Assembly (NCBI GenBank): GCA_032718475.1
Contig: JAUCBJ010008724.1
Coordinates: forward strand, 1 to 48,865
Direction of reading: 5' to 3'
DNA from: Nemertoderma westbladi
Lineage: Eukaryota; Xenacoelomorpha; Nemertodermatida; Nemertodermatidae
DNA: 48,865 nt
Part shown: one piece after another, positions 21,801-36,800 of the stretch
Layout of the letters: the number at the start of each line of letters is the position of its first letter
Position numbering within the stretch: position 1 is the first letter of the stretch
The notes under the pieces: model-generated
Seen by the model: the letters and a program-made list of their open reading frames with translations, nothing else
Database searches by the model: none
What the model was told of the DNA's origin: nothing
Made by a program: the position numbers and the translations under genes

Positions 21801-24800
21801 TAAGTAATGGATCATGGTTATTTCTGTAAGTAATGGATCACGGTTATTTCTGTAAGTAACGGATCACGGTTATTTCTGTATGGATCACGGTTATTTCTGT
21901 AAGTAACGGATCACGGTTATTTCTGTAAGTAACGGATCACGGTTATTTCTGTAAGTAACGGATCACGGTTATTTCTGTAAGTAATGGATCACGGTTATTT
22001 CTGTAAGTAATGGATCACGGTTATTTCTGTAAGTAACGGATCACGGTTATTTCTGTAAGTAACGGATCACGGTTATTTCTGTAAGTAACGGATCACGGTT
22101 ATTTCTGTAAGTAACGGATCACGGTTATTTCTGTAAGTAATGGATCACGGTTATTTCTTTAAGTAATGGATCACGGTTATTTATGTAAGTAACGGATCAC
22201 GGTTATTTCTGTAAGTAACGGATCACGTTTATTTCTGTATGGATCACGGTTATTTATGTAAGTAATGGATCACGGTTATTTATGTAAGTAACGGATCACG
22301 GTTATTTCTGTAAGTAACGGATCACGGTTATTTCTGTAAGTAACGGATCACGGTTATTTCTGTATGGATAACGGATCACGGTTATTTCTGTAAGTAACGG
22401 ATCACGGTTATTTCTGTAAGTAATGGATCACGGTTATTTCTGTAAGTAACGGATCACGGTTATTTCTGTAAGTAACGGATCACGGTTATTTCTGTAAGTA
22501 ATGGATCACGGTTATTTCTGTATGGATAACGGATCACGGTTATTTCTGTAAGTAATGGATCACGGTTATTTCTGTAAGTAATGGATCACGGTTATTTCTG
22601 TAAGTAATGGATCACGGTTATTTCTGTAAGTAACGGATCACGGTTATTTCTGTAAGTAACGGATCACGGTTATTTCTGTAAGTAATGGATCACGGTTATT
22701 TCTGTAAGTAACGGATCACGGTTATTTCTGTAAGTAATGGATCACGGTTATTTCTGTAAGTAACGGATCACGGTTATTTCTGTAAGTAACGGATCACGGT
22801 TATTTCTGTATGGATAACGGATCACGGTTATTTCTGTAAGTAATGGATCACGGTTATTTCTGTAAGTAATGGATCACGGTTATTTCTGTAAGTAACGGAT
22901 CACGGTTATTTCTGTAAGTAACGGATCACGGTTATTTCTGTAAGTAACGGATCACGGTTATTTCTGTAAGTAACGGATCACGGTTATTTCTGTAAGTAAT
23001 GGATCACGGTTATTTCTTTAAGTAATGGATCACGGTTATTTATGTAAGTAACGGATCACGGTTATTTCTGTAAGTAACGGATCACGGTTATTTCTGTATG
23101 GATCACGGTTATTTATGTAAGTAATGGATCACGGTTATTTATGTAAGTAACGGATCACGGTTATTTCTGTAAGTAACGGATCACGGTTATTTCTGTAAGT
23201 AACGGATCACGGTTATTTCTGTATGGATAACGGATCACGGTTATTTCTGTAAGTAACGGATCACGGTTATTTCTGTAAGTAACGGATCACGGTTATTTCT
23301 GTATGGATAACGGATCACGGTTATTTCTGTAAGTAACGGATCACGGTTATTTCTGTATGGATAACGGATCACGGTTATTTCTGTATGGATAACGGATCAC
23401 GGTTATTTCTGTATGGATAACGGATCACGGTTATTTCTGTAAGTAACGGATCACGGTTATTTCTGTATGGATAACGGATCACGGTTATTTCTGTAAGTAA
23501 CGGATCACGGTTATTTCTGTAAGTAACGGATCACGGTTATTTCTGTATGGATAACGGATCACGGTTATTTCTGTAAGTAACGGATCACGGTTATTTCTGT
23601 AAGTAACGGATCACGGTTATTTCTGTAAGTAATGGATCACGGTTATTTCTTTAAGTAATGGATCACGGTTATTTATGTAAGTAACGGATCACGGTTATTT
23701 CTGTAAGTAACGGATCACGGTTATTTCTGTATGGATCACGGTTATATATGTAAGTAATGGATCACGGTTATTTATTTAAGTAACGGATCACGGTTATTTC
23801 TGTAAGTAACGGATCACGGTTATTTCTGTAAGTAACGGATCACGGTTATTTCTGTATGGATAACGGATCACGGTTATTTCTGTAAGTAACGGATCACGGT
23901 TATTTCTTTAAGTAATGGATCACGGTTATTTCTGTAAGTAATGGATCACGGTTATTTCTGTAAGTAACGGATCACGGTTATTTCTGTAAGTAACGGATCA
24001 CGGTTATTTCTGTAAGTAATGGATCACGGTTATTTCTTTAAGTAATGGATCACGGTTATTTATGTAAGTAACGGATCACGGTTATTTCTGTAAGTAACGG
24101 ATCACGGTTATTTCTGTATGGATCACGGTTATTTATGTAAGTAATGGATCACGGTTATTTATGTAAGTAACGGATCACGGTTATTTCTGTAAGTAACGGA
24201 TCACGGTTATTTCTGTAAGTAATGGATCACGGTTATTTCTGTAAGTAACGGATCACGGTTATTTCTGTAAGTAACGGATCACGGTTATTTCTTTAAGTAA
24301 TGGATCACGGTTATTTCTGTAAGTAACGGATCACGGTTATTTCTTTAAGTAATGGATCACGGTTATTTCTGTAAGTAACGGATCACGGTTATTTCTGTAA
24401 GTAATGGATCACGGTTATTTCTTTAAGTAATGGATCACGGTTATTTATGTAAGTAACGGATCACGGTTATTTCTGTAAGTAACGGATCACGGTTATTTCT
24501 GTATGGATCACGGTTATTTATGTAAGTAATGGATCACGGTTATTTATGTAAGTAACGGATCACGGTTATTTCTGTAAGTAACGGATCACGGTTATTTCTG
24601 TAAGTAATGGATCACGGTTATTTCTGTAAGTAATGGATCGCGGTTATTTCTGTAAGTAACGGATCACGGTTATTTCTGTAAGTAATGGATCATGGTTATT
24701 TCTGTAAGTAATGGATCACGGTTATTTCTGTAAGTAACGGATCACGGTTATTTCTGTAAGTAACGGATCACGGTTATTTCTTTAAGTAATGGATCACGGT

Positions 24801-27800
24801 TATTTCTGTAAGTAACGGATCACGGTTATTTCTTTAAGTAATGGATCACGGTTATTTCTGTAAGTAACGGATCACGGTTATTTCTGTAAGTAATGGATCA
24901 CGGTTATTTCTTTAAGTAATGGATCACGGTTATTTATGTAAGTAACGGATCACGGTTATTTCTGTAAGTAACGGATCACGGTTATTTCTGTATGGATCAC
25001 GGTTATTTATGTAAGTAATGGATCACGGTTATTTATGTAAGTAACGGATCACGGTTATTTCTGTAAGTAACGGATCACGGTTATTTCTGTAAGTAATGGA
25101 TCACGGTTATTTCTGTAAGTAATGGATCGCGGTTATTTCTGTAAGTAACGGATCACGGTTATTTCTGTAAGTAATGGATCATGGTTATTTCTGTAAGTAA
25201 TGGATCACGGTTATTTCTGTAAGTAACGGATCACGGTTATTTCTGTAAGTAACGGATCACGGTTATTTCTGTAAGTAACGGATCACGGTTATTTCTGTAA
25301 GTAACGGATCACGGTTATTTCTGTAAGTAACGGATCACGGTTATTTCTGTATGGATAACGGATCACGGTTATTTCTGTAAGTAACGGATCACGGTTATTT
25401 CTGTAAGTAACGGATCACGGTTATTTCTGTAAGTAACGGATCACGGTTATTTCTGTAAGTAACGGATCACGGTTATTTCTGTAAGTAACGGATCACGGTT
25501 ATTTCTGTAAGTAACGGATCACGGTTATTTCTGTAAGTAACGGATCACGGTTATTTCTGTAAGTAACGGATCACGGTTATTTCTGTATGGATAACGGATC
25601 ACGGTTATTTCTGTAAGTAACGGATCACGGTTATTTATGTAAGTAACGGATCACGGTTATTTCTGTAAGTAACGGATCACGGTTATTTCTGTAAGTAACG
25701 GATCACGGTTATTTCTGTATGGATAACGGATCACGGTTATTTCTGTAATTAATGGATCACGGTTATTTATGTAAGTAATGGATCACGGTTATTTCTGTAA
25801 GTAACGGATCACGGTTATTTCTGTAAGTAACGGATCACGGTTATTTCTGTAAGTAACGGATCACGGTTATTTCTGTAAGTAACGGATCACGGTTATTTCT
25901 GTAAGTAATGGATCACGGTTATTTCTGTAAGTAACGGATCACGGTTATTTCTGTAAGTAACGGATCACGGTTATTTCTGTAAGTAACGGATCACGGTTAT
26001 TTCTGTAAGTAACGGATCACGGTTATTTCTGTAAGTAACGGATCACGGTTATTTCTGTAAGTAACGGATCACGGTTATTTCTGTAAGTAACGGATCACGG
26101 TTATTTCTGTATGGATAACGGATCACGGTTATTTCTGTAAGTAACGGATCACGGTTATTTCTGTAAGTAACGGATCACGGTTATTTCTGTAAGTAACGGA
26201 TCACGGTTATTTCTGTAAGTAACGGATCACGGTTATTTCTGTATGGATAACGGATCACGGTTATTTCTGTAATTAATGGATCACGGTTATTTATGTAAGT
26301 AACGGATCACGGTTATTTCTGTAAGTAATGGATCACGGTTATTTCTTTAAGTAATGGATCACGGTTATTTATGTAAGTAACGGATCACGGTTATTTCTGT
26401 AAGTAACGGATCACGGTTATTTCTGTATGGATCACGGTTATTTATGTAAGTAATGGATCACGGTTATTTATGTAAGTAACGGATCACGGTTATTTCTGTA
26501 AGTAACGGATCACGGTTATTTCTGTAAGTAACGGATCACGGTTATTTCTGTATGGATAACGGATCACGGTTATTTCTGTAAGTAACGGATCACGGTTATT
26601 TCTGTAAGTAACGGATCACGGTTATTTCTGTATGGATAACGGATCACGGTTATTTCTGTAAGTAACGGATCACGGTTATTTCTGTATGGATAACGGATCA
26701 CGGTTATTTCTGTATGGATAACGGATCACGGTTATTTCTGTATGGATAACGGATCACGGTTATTTCTGTAAGTAACGGATCACGGTTATTTCTGTATGGA
26801 TAACGGATCACGGTTATTTCTGTAAGTAACGGATCACGGTTATTTCTGTAAGTAACGGATCACGGTTATTTCTGTATGGATAACGGATCACGGTTATTTC
26901 TGTAAGTAACGGATCACGGTTATTTCTGTAAGTAACGGATCACGGTTATTTCTGTAAGTAATGGATCACGGTTATTTCTTTAAGTAATGGATCACGGTTA
27001 TTTATGTAAGTAACGGATCACGGTTATTTCTGTAAGTAACGGATCACGGTTATTTCTGTATGGATCACGGTTATATATGTAAGTAATGGATCACGGTTAT
27101 TTATTTAAGTAACGGATCACGGTTATTTCTGTAAGTAACGGATCACGGTTATTTCTGTAAGTAACGGATCACGGTTATTTCTGTATGGATAACGGATCAC
27201 GGTTATTTCTGTAAGTAACGGATCACGGTTATTTCTTTAAGTAATGGATCACGGTTATTTCTGTAAGTAATGGATCACGGTTATTTCTGTAAGTAACGGA
27301 TCACGGTTATTTCTGTAAGTAACGGATCACGGTTATTTCTGTAAGTAATGGATCACGGTTATTTCTTTAAGTAATGGATCACGGTTATTTATGTAAGTAA
27401 CGGATCACGGTTATTTCTGTAAGTAACGGATCACGGTTATTTCTGTATGGATCACGGTTATTTATGTAAGTAATGGATCACGGTTATTTATGTAAGTAAC
27501 GGATCACGGTTATTTCTGTAAGTAACGGATCACGGTTATTTCTGTAAGTAATGGATCACGGTTATTTCTGTAAGTAACGGATCACGGTTATTTCTGTAAG
27601 TAACGGATCACGGTTATTTCTTTAAGTAATGGATCACGGTTATTTCTGTAAGTAACGGATCACGGTTATTTCTTTAAGTAATGGATCACGGTTATTTCTG
27701 TAAGTAACGGATCACGGTTATTTCTGTAAGTAATGGATCACGGTTATTTCTTTAAGTAATGGATCACGGTTATTTATGTAAGTAACGGATCACGGTTATT

Positions 27801-30800
27801 TCTGTAAGTAACGGATCACGGTTATTTCTGTATGGATCACGGTTATTTATGTAAGTAATGGATCACGGTTATTTATGTAAGTAACGGATCACGGTTATTT
27901 CTGTAAGTAACGGATCACGGTTATTTCTGTAAGTAATGGATCACGGTTATTTCTGTAAGTAATGGATCGCGGTTATTTCTGTAAGTAACGGATCACGGTT
28001 ATTTCTGTAAGTAATGGATCATGGTTATTTCTGTAAGTAATGGATCACGGTTATTTCTGTAAGTAACGGATCACGGTTATTTCTGTAAGTAACGGATCAC
28101 GGTTATTTCTTTAAGTAATGGATCACGGTTATTTCTGTAAGTAACGGATCACGGTTATTTCTTTAAGTAATGGATCACGGTTATTTCTGTAAGTAACGGA
28201 TCACGGTTATTTCTGTAAGTAATGGATCACGGTTATTTCTTTAAGTAATGGATCACGGTTATTTATGTAAGTAACGGATCACGGTTATTTCTGTAAGTAA
28301 CGGATCACGGTTATTTCTGTATGGATCACGGTTATTTATGTAAGTAATGGATCACGGTTATTTATGTAAGTAACGGATCACGGTTATTTCTGTAAGTAAC
28401 GGATCACGGTTATTTCTGTAAGTAATGGATCACGGTTATTTCTGTAAGTAATGGATCGCGGTTATTTCTGTAAGTAACGGATCACGGTTATTTCTGTAAG
28501 TAATGGATCATGGTTATTTCTGTAAGTAATGGATCACGGTTATTTCTGTAAGTAACGGATCACGGTTATTTCTGTAAGTAACGGATCACGGTTATTTCTG
28601 TAAGTAACGGATCACGGTTATTTCTGTAAGTAACGGATCACGGTTATTTCTGTAAGTAACGGATCACGGTTATTTCTGTATGGATAACGGATCACGGTTA
28701 TTTCTGTAAGTAACGGATCACGGTTATTTCTGTAAGTAACGGATCACGGTTATTTCTGTAAGTAACGGATCACGGTTATTTCTGTAAGTAACGGATCACG
28801 GTTATTTCTGTAAGTAACGGATCACGGTTATTTCTGTAAGTAACGGATCACGGTTATTTCTGTAAGTAACGGATCACGGTTATTTCTGTAAGTAACGGAT
28901 CACGGTTATTTCTGTATGGATAACGGATCACGGTTATTTCTGTAAGTAACGGATCACGGTTATTTATGTAAGTAACGGATCACGGTTATTTCTGTAAGTA
29001 ACGGATCACGGTTATTTCTGTAAGTAACGGATCACGGTTATTTCTGTATGGATAACGGATCACGGTTATTTCTGTAATTAATGGATCACGGTTATTTATG
29101 TAAGTAATGGATCACGGTTATTTCTGTAAGTAACGGATCACGGTTATTTCTGTAAGTAACGGATCACGGTTATTTCTGTAAGTAACGGATCACGGTTATT
29201 TCTGTAAGTAACGGATCACGGTTATTTCTGTAAGTAATGGATCACGGTTATTTCTGTAAGTAACGGATCACGGTTATTTCTGTAAGTAACGGATCACGGT
29301 TATTTCTGTAAGTAACGGATCACGGTTATTTCTGTAAGTAACGGATCACGGTTATTTCTGTAAGTAACGGATCACGGTTATTTCTGTAAGTAACGGATCA
29401 CGGTTATTTCTGTAAGTAACGGATCACGGTTATTTCTGTATGGATAACGGATCACGGTTATTTCTGTAAGTAACGGATCACGGTTATTTCTGTAAGTAAC
29501 GGATCACGGTTATTTCTGTAAGTAACGGATCACGGTTATTTCTGTAAGTAACGGATCACGGTTATTTCTGTATGGATAACGGATCACGGTTATTTCTGTA
29601 ATTAATGGATCACGGTTATTTATGTAAGTAATGGATCACGGTTATTTCTGTAAGTAACGGATCACGGTTATTTCTGTAAGTAACGGATCACGGTTATTTC
29701 TGTAAGTAACGGATCACGGTTATTTCTGTAAGTAACGGATCACGGTTATTTCTGTAAGTAATGGATCACGGTTATTTCTGTAAGTAACGGATCACGGTTA
29801 TTTCTGTAAGTAATGGATCACGGTTATTTCTGTAAGTAACGTATCACGGTTATTTCTGTAAGTAACGGATCACGGTTATTTCTGTATGGATAACGGATCA
29901 CGGTTATTTCTGTAAGTAATGGATCACGGTTATTTCTGTAAGTAACGGATCACGGTTATTTCTTTAAATAATGGATCACGGTTATTTCTGTAAGTAACGG
30001 ATCACCGTTATTTCTGTAAGTAATGGATCACGGTTATTTCTGTAAGTAATGGATCACGGTTATTTCTGTAAGTAACGGATCACCGTTATTTCTTTAAGTA
30101 ATGGATCACGGTTATTTCTGTAAGTAACGGATCACCGTTATTTCTGTAAGTAATGGATCACGGTTATTTCTGTAAGTAACGGATCAAGGTTATTTCTGTA
30201 AGTAACGGATCACGGTTATTTCTTTAAGTAATGGATCACGGTTATTTCTGTAAGTAATGGATCACGGTTATTTCTGTAAGTAACGGATCACGGTTATTTC
30301 TGTAATTATTTCTGTAAGTAATGGATCACGTTTATTTCTGTAAGTAATGGATCACGGTTATTTCTGTAAGTAATGGATCACGTTTATTTCTGTAAGTAAT
30401 GGATCACGGTTATTTCTGTAAGTAATGGATCACGTTTATTTCTGTAAGTAACGGATCACGGTTATTTCTGTAAGTAATGGATCACGTTTATTTCTGTAAG
30501 TAACGGATCACGGTTATTTCTGTAAGTAACGGATCACGGTTATTTCTGTATGGATCACGGTTATTTCTGTAAGTAATGGATCACGGTTATTTCTGTAAGT
30601 AATGGATCACGGTTATTTCTGTAAGTAACGGATCACGGTTATTTCTGTAAGTAATGGATCACGGTTATTTCTGTAAGTAACGGATCACGGTTATTTCTGT
30701 AAGTAATGGATCACGGTTATTTCTGTATGGATCACGGTTATTTCTGTAAGTAACGGATCACGGTTATTTCTGTAAGTAATGGATCACGGTTATTTCTGTA

Positions 30801-33800
30801 AGTAATGGATCACGGTTATTTCTGTAAGTAATGGATCACGGTTATTTCTGTATGGATCACGGTTATTTCTGTAAGTAACGGATCACTTTTATTTCTGTAA
30901 GTAATGGATCACGGTTATTTCTGTAAGTAATGGATCACGGTTATTTCTGTAAGTAACGGATCACTTTTATTTCTGTAAGTAATGGATCACGGTTATTTCT
31001 GTAAGTAATGGATCACGGTTATTTCTGTAAGTAATGGATCACGGTTATTTCTGTAAGTAATGGATCACGGTTATTTCTGTAAGTAACGGATCACGGTTAT
31101 TTCTGTATGGATCACGGTTATTTCTGTAAGTAACGGATCACTTTTATTTCTGTAAGTAACGGATCACGGTTATTTCTGTAAGTAATGGATCACGGTTATT
31201 TCTGTAAGTAATGGATCACGGTTATTTCTGTAAGTAACGGATCACGTTTATTTCTGTATGGATCACGGTTATTTCTGTAAGTAATGGATTACGGTTATTT
31301 CTGTAAGTAACGGATCTCGTTTATTTCTGTAAGTAATGGATCACGGTTTTTTCTGTAAGTAATGGATCACGTTTATTTCTGTAAGTAATGGATCACGGTT
31401 ATTTCTGTAAGTAATGGATCACGGTTATTTCTGTAAGTAATGGATCACGGTTATTTCTGTAAGTAACGGATCACGGTTATTTCTGTAAGTAACGGATCAC
31501 GGTTATTTCTGTATGGATAACGGATCACGGTTATTTCTGTAAGTAATGGATCACGGTTATTTCTGTAAGTAATGGATCACGGTTATTTCTGTAAGTAACG
31601 GATCACGGTTATTTCTGTAAGTAACGGATCACGGTTATTTCTGTAAGTAACGGATCACGGTTATTTCTGTAAGTAACGGATCACGGTTATTTCTGTAAGT
31701 AATGGATCACGGTTATTTCTTTAAGTAATGGATCACGGTTATTTATGTAAGTAACGGATCACGGTTATTTCTGTAAGTAACGGATCACGGTTATTTCTGT
31801 ATGGATCACGGTTATTTATGTAAGTAATGGATCACGGTTATTTATGTAAGTAACGGATCACGGTTATTTCTGTAAGTAACGGATCACGGTTATTTCTGTA
31901 TGGATCACGGTTATTTATGTAAGTAATGGATCACGGTTATTTATGTAAGTAACGGATCACGGTTATTTCTGTAAGTAATGGATCACGGTTATTTCTGTAA
32001 GTAACGTATCACGGTTATTTCTGTAAGTAACGGATCACGGTTATTTCTGTATGGATAACGGATCACGGTTATTTCTGTAAGTAATGGATCACGGTTATTT
32101 CTGTAAGTAACGGATCACGGTTATTTCTTTAAATAATGGATCACGGTTATTTCTGTAAGTAACGGATCACCGTTATTTCTGTAAGTAATGGATCACGGTT
32201 ATTTCTGTAAGTAATGGATCACGGTTATTTCTGTAAGTAACGGATCACCGTTATTTCTTTAAGTAATGGATCACGGTTATTTCTGTAAGTAACGGATCAC
32301 CGTTATTTCTGTAAGTAATGGATCACGGTTATTTCTGTAAGTAACGGATCAAGGTTATTTCTGTAAGTAACGGATCACGGTTATTTCTTTAAGTAATGGA
32401 TCACGGTTATTTCTGTAAGTAATGGATCACGGTTATTTCTGTAAGTAACGGATCACGGTTATTTCTGTAATTATTTCTGTAAGTAATGGATCACGTTTAT
32501 TTCTGTAAGTAATGGATCACGGTTATTTCTGTAAGTAATGGATCACGTTTATTTCTGTAAGTAATGGATCACGGTTATTTCTGTAAGTAATGGATCACGT
32601 TTATTTCTGTAAGTAACGGATCACGGTTATTTCTGTAAGTAATGGATCACGTTTATTTCTGTAAGTAACGGATCACGGTTATTTCTGTAAGTAACGGATC
32701 ACGGTTATTTCTGTATGGATCACGGTTATTTCTGTAAGTAATGGATCACGGTTATTTCTGTAAGTAATGGATCACGGTTATTTCTGTAAGTAACGGATCA
32801 CGGTTATTTCTGTAAGTAATGGATCACGGTTATTTCTGTAAGTAACGGATCACGGTTATTTCTGTAAGTAATGGATCACGGTTATTTCTGTATGGATCAC
32901 GGTTATTTCTGTAAGTAACGGATCACGGTTATTTCTGTAAGTAATGGATCACGGTTATTTCTGTAAGTAATGGATCACGGTTATTTCTGTAAGTAATGGA
33001 TCACGGTTATTTCTGTATGGATCACGGTTATTTCTGTAAGTAACGGATCACTTTTATTTCTGTAAGTAATGGATCACGGTTATTTCTGTAAGTAATGGAT
33101 CACGGTTATTTCTGTAAGTAACGGATCACTTTTATTTCTGTAAGTAATGGATCACGGTTATTTCTGTAAGTAATGGATCACGGTTATTTCTGTAAGTAAT
33201 GGATCACGGTTATTTCTGTAAGTAATGGATCACGGTTATTTCTGTAAGTAACGGATCACGGTTATTTCTGTATGGATCACGGTTATTTCTGTAAGTAACG
33301 GATCACTTTTATTTCTGTAAGTAACGGATCACGGTTATTTCTGTAAGTAATGGATCACGGTTATTTCTGTAAGTAATGGATCACGGTTATTTCTGTAAGT
33401 AACGGATCACGTTTATTTCTGTATGGATCACGGTTATTTCTGTAAGTAATGGATTACGGTTATTTCTGTAAGTAACGGATCACGTTTATTTCTGTAAGTA
33501 ATGGATCACGGTTTTTTCTGTAAGTAATGGATCACGTTTATTTCTGTAAGTAATGGATCACGGTTATTTCTGTAAGTAATGGATCACGGTTATTTCTGTA
33601 AGTAATGGATCACGGTTATTTCTGTAAGTAACGGATCACGGTTATTTCTGTAAGTAACGGATCACGGTTATTTCTGTATGGATAACGGATCACGGTTATT
33701 TCTGTAAGTAATGGATCACGGTTATTTCTGTAAGTAATGGATCACGGTTATTTCTGTAAGTAACGGATCACGGTTATTTCTGTAAGTAACGGATCACGGT

Positions 33801-36800
33801 TATTTCTGTAAGTAACGGATCACGGTTATTTCTGTAAGTAACGGATCACGGTTATTTCTGTAAGTAATGGATCACGGTTATTTCTTTAAGTAATGGATCA
33901 CGGTTATTTATGTAAGTAACGGATCACGGTTATTTCTGTAAGTAACGGATCACGGTTATTTCTGTATGGATCACGGTTATTTATGTAAGTAATGGATCAC
34001 GGTTATTTATGTAAGTAACGGATCACGGTTATTTCTGTAAGTAACGGATCACGGTTATTTCTGTATGGATCACGGTTATTTATGTAAGTAATGGATCACG
34101 GTTATTTATGTAAGTAACGGATCACGGTTATTTCTGTAAGTAACGGATCACGGTTATTTCTGTAAGTAATGGATCACGGTTATTTCTGTAAGTAACGGAT
34201 CACGGTTATTTCTGTAAGTAACGGATCACGGTTATTTCTTTAAGTAATGGATCACGGTTATTTCTGTAAGTAACGGATCACGGTTATTTCTTTAAGTAAT
34301 GGATCACGGTTATTTCTGTAAGTAACGGATCACGGTTATTTCTGTAAGTAATGGATCACGGTTATTTCTTTAAGTAATGGATCACGGTTATTTATGTAAG
34401 TAACGGATCGCGGTTATTTCTGTAAGTAACGGATCACGGTTATTTCTGTATGGATCACGGTTATTTATGTAAGTAATGGATCACGGTTATTTATGTAAGT
34501 AACGGATCACGGTTATTTCTGTAAGTAACGGATCACGGTTATTTCTGTAAGTAATGGATCACGGTTATTTCTGTAAGTAATGGATCGCGGTTATTTCTGT
34601 AAGTAACGGATCACGGTTATTTCTGTAAGTAATGGATCATGGTTATTTCTGTAAGTAATGGATCACGGTTATTTCTGTAAGTAACGGATCACGGTTATTT
34701 CTGTATGGATCACGGTTATTTCTGTAAGTAACGGATCACGGTTATTTCTGTAAGTAACGGATCACGGTTATTTCTGTAAGTAACGGATCACGGTTATTTT
34801 TGTAAGTAATGGATCACGGTTATTTCTGTAAGTAACGGATCACGGTTATTTCTGTAAGTAACGGATCACGGTTATTTCTGTATGGATAACGGATCACGGT
34901 TATTTCTGTAAGTAATGGATCACGGTTATTTCTGTAAGTAATGGATCACGGTTATTTCTGTAAGTAACGGATCACGGTTATTTCTGTAAGTAACGGATCA
35001 CGGTTATTTCTGTAAGTAACGGATCACGGTTATTTCTGTAAGTAACGGATCGCGGTTATTTCTGTAAGTAATGGATCACGGTTATTTCTTTAAGTAATGG
35101 ATCACGGTTATTTATGTAAGTAACGGATCACGGTTATTTCTGTAAGTAACGGATCACGGTTATTTCTGTATGGATCACGGTTATTTCTGTAAGTAACGGA
35201 TCACTTATTTCTGTAAGTAATGGATCACGGTTATTTCTGTAAGTAACGGATCACGGTTATTTCTGTAAGTAATGGATCACGGTTATTTCTGTAAGTAACG
35301 GATCACGGTTATTTCTGTAAGTAATGGATCACGGTTATTTCTGTAAGTAATGGATCACGGTTATTTCTGTATGGATCACGGTTATTTCTGTAAGTAACGG
35401 ATCACGGTTATTTCTGTAAGTAACGGATCACTTTTATTTCTGTAAGTAATGAATCACGGCTATTTCTGTAAGTAACGGATCACGGTTATTTCTGTAAGTA
35501 ATGGATCACGGTTATTTCTGTAAGTAACGGATCACGGTTATTTCTGTAAGTAACGGATCACGGTTATTTCTTTAAATAATGGATCACGGTTATTTCTGTA
35601 AGTAACGGATCACCGTTATTTCTGTAAGTAATGGATCACGGTTATTTCTGTAAGTAATGGATCACGGTTATTTCTGTAAGTAACGGATCACCGTTATTTC
35701 TTTAAGTAATGGATCACGGTTATTTCTGTAAGTAACGGATCACCGTTATTTCTGTAAGTAATGGATCACGGTTATTTCTGTAAGTAACGGATCAAGGTTA
35801 TTTCTGTAAGTAACGGATCACGGTTATTTCTTTAAGTAATGGATCACGGTTATTTCTGTAAGTAATGGATCACGGTTATTTCTGTAAGTAACGGATCACG
35901 GTTATTTCTGTAAGTAATGGATCACGGTTATTTCTGTAAGTAACGGATCACGGTTATTTCTGTAAGTAATGGATCACGGTTATTTCTGTAAGTAACGGAT
36001 CACGGTTATTTCTGTATGTAACGGATCACGGTTATTTCTGTAAGTAACGGATCACGGTTATTTCTGTAATTATTTCTGTAAGTAATGGATCACGTTTATT
36101 TCTGTAAGTAATGGATCACGGTTATTTCTGTAAGTAATGGATCACGGTTATTTCTGTAAGTAATGGATCACGGTTATTTCTGTAAGTAATGGATCACGTT
36201 TATTTCTGTAAGTAACGGATCACGGTTATTTCTGTAAGTAATGGATCACGTTTATTTCTGTAAGTAACGGATCACGGTTATTTCTGTAAGTAACGGATCA
36301 CGGTTATTTCTGTATGGATCACGGTTATTTCTGTAAGTAATGGATCACGGTTATTTCTGTAAGTAATGGATCACGGTTATTTCTGTAAGTAACGGATCAC
36401 GGTTATTTCTGTAAGTAATGGATCACGGTTATTTCTGTAAGTAACGGATCACGGTTATTTCTGTAAGTAATGGATCACGGTTATTTCTGTATGGATCACG
36501 GTTATTTCTGTAAGTAACGGATCACGGTTATTTCTGTAAGTAATGGATCACGGTTATTTCTGTAAGTAATGGATCACGGTTATTTCTGTAAGTAATGGAT
36601 CACGGTTATTTCTGTATGGATCACGGTTATTTCTGTAAGTAACGGATCACGGTTATTTCTGTAAGTAATGGATCACGGTTATTTCTGTAAGTAATGGATC
36701 ACGGTTATTTCTGTAAGTAACGGATCACGGTTATTTCTGTATGGATCACGGTTATTTCTGTAAGTAACGGATCACTTTTATTTCTGTAAGTAACGGATCA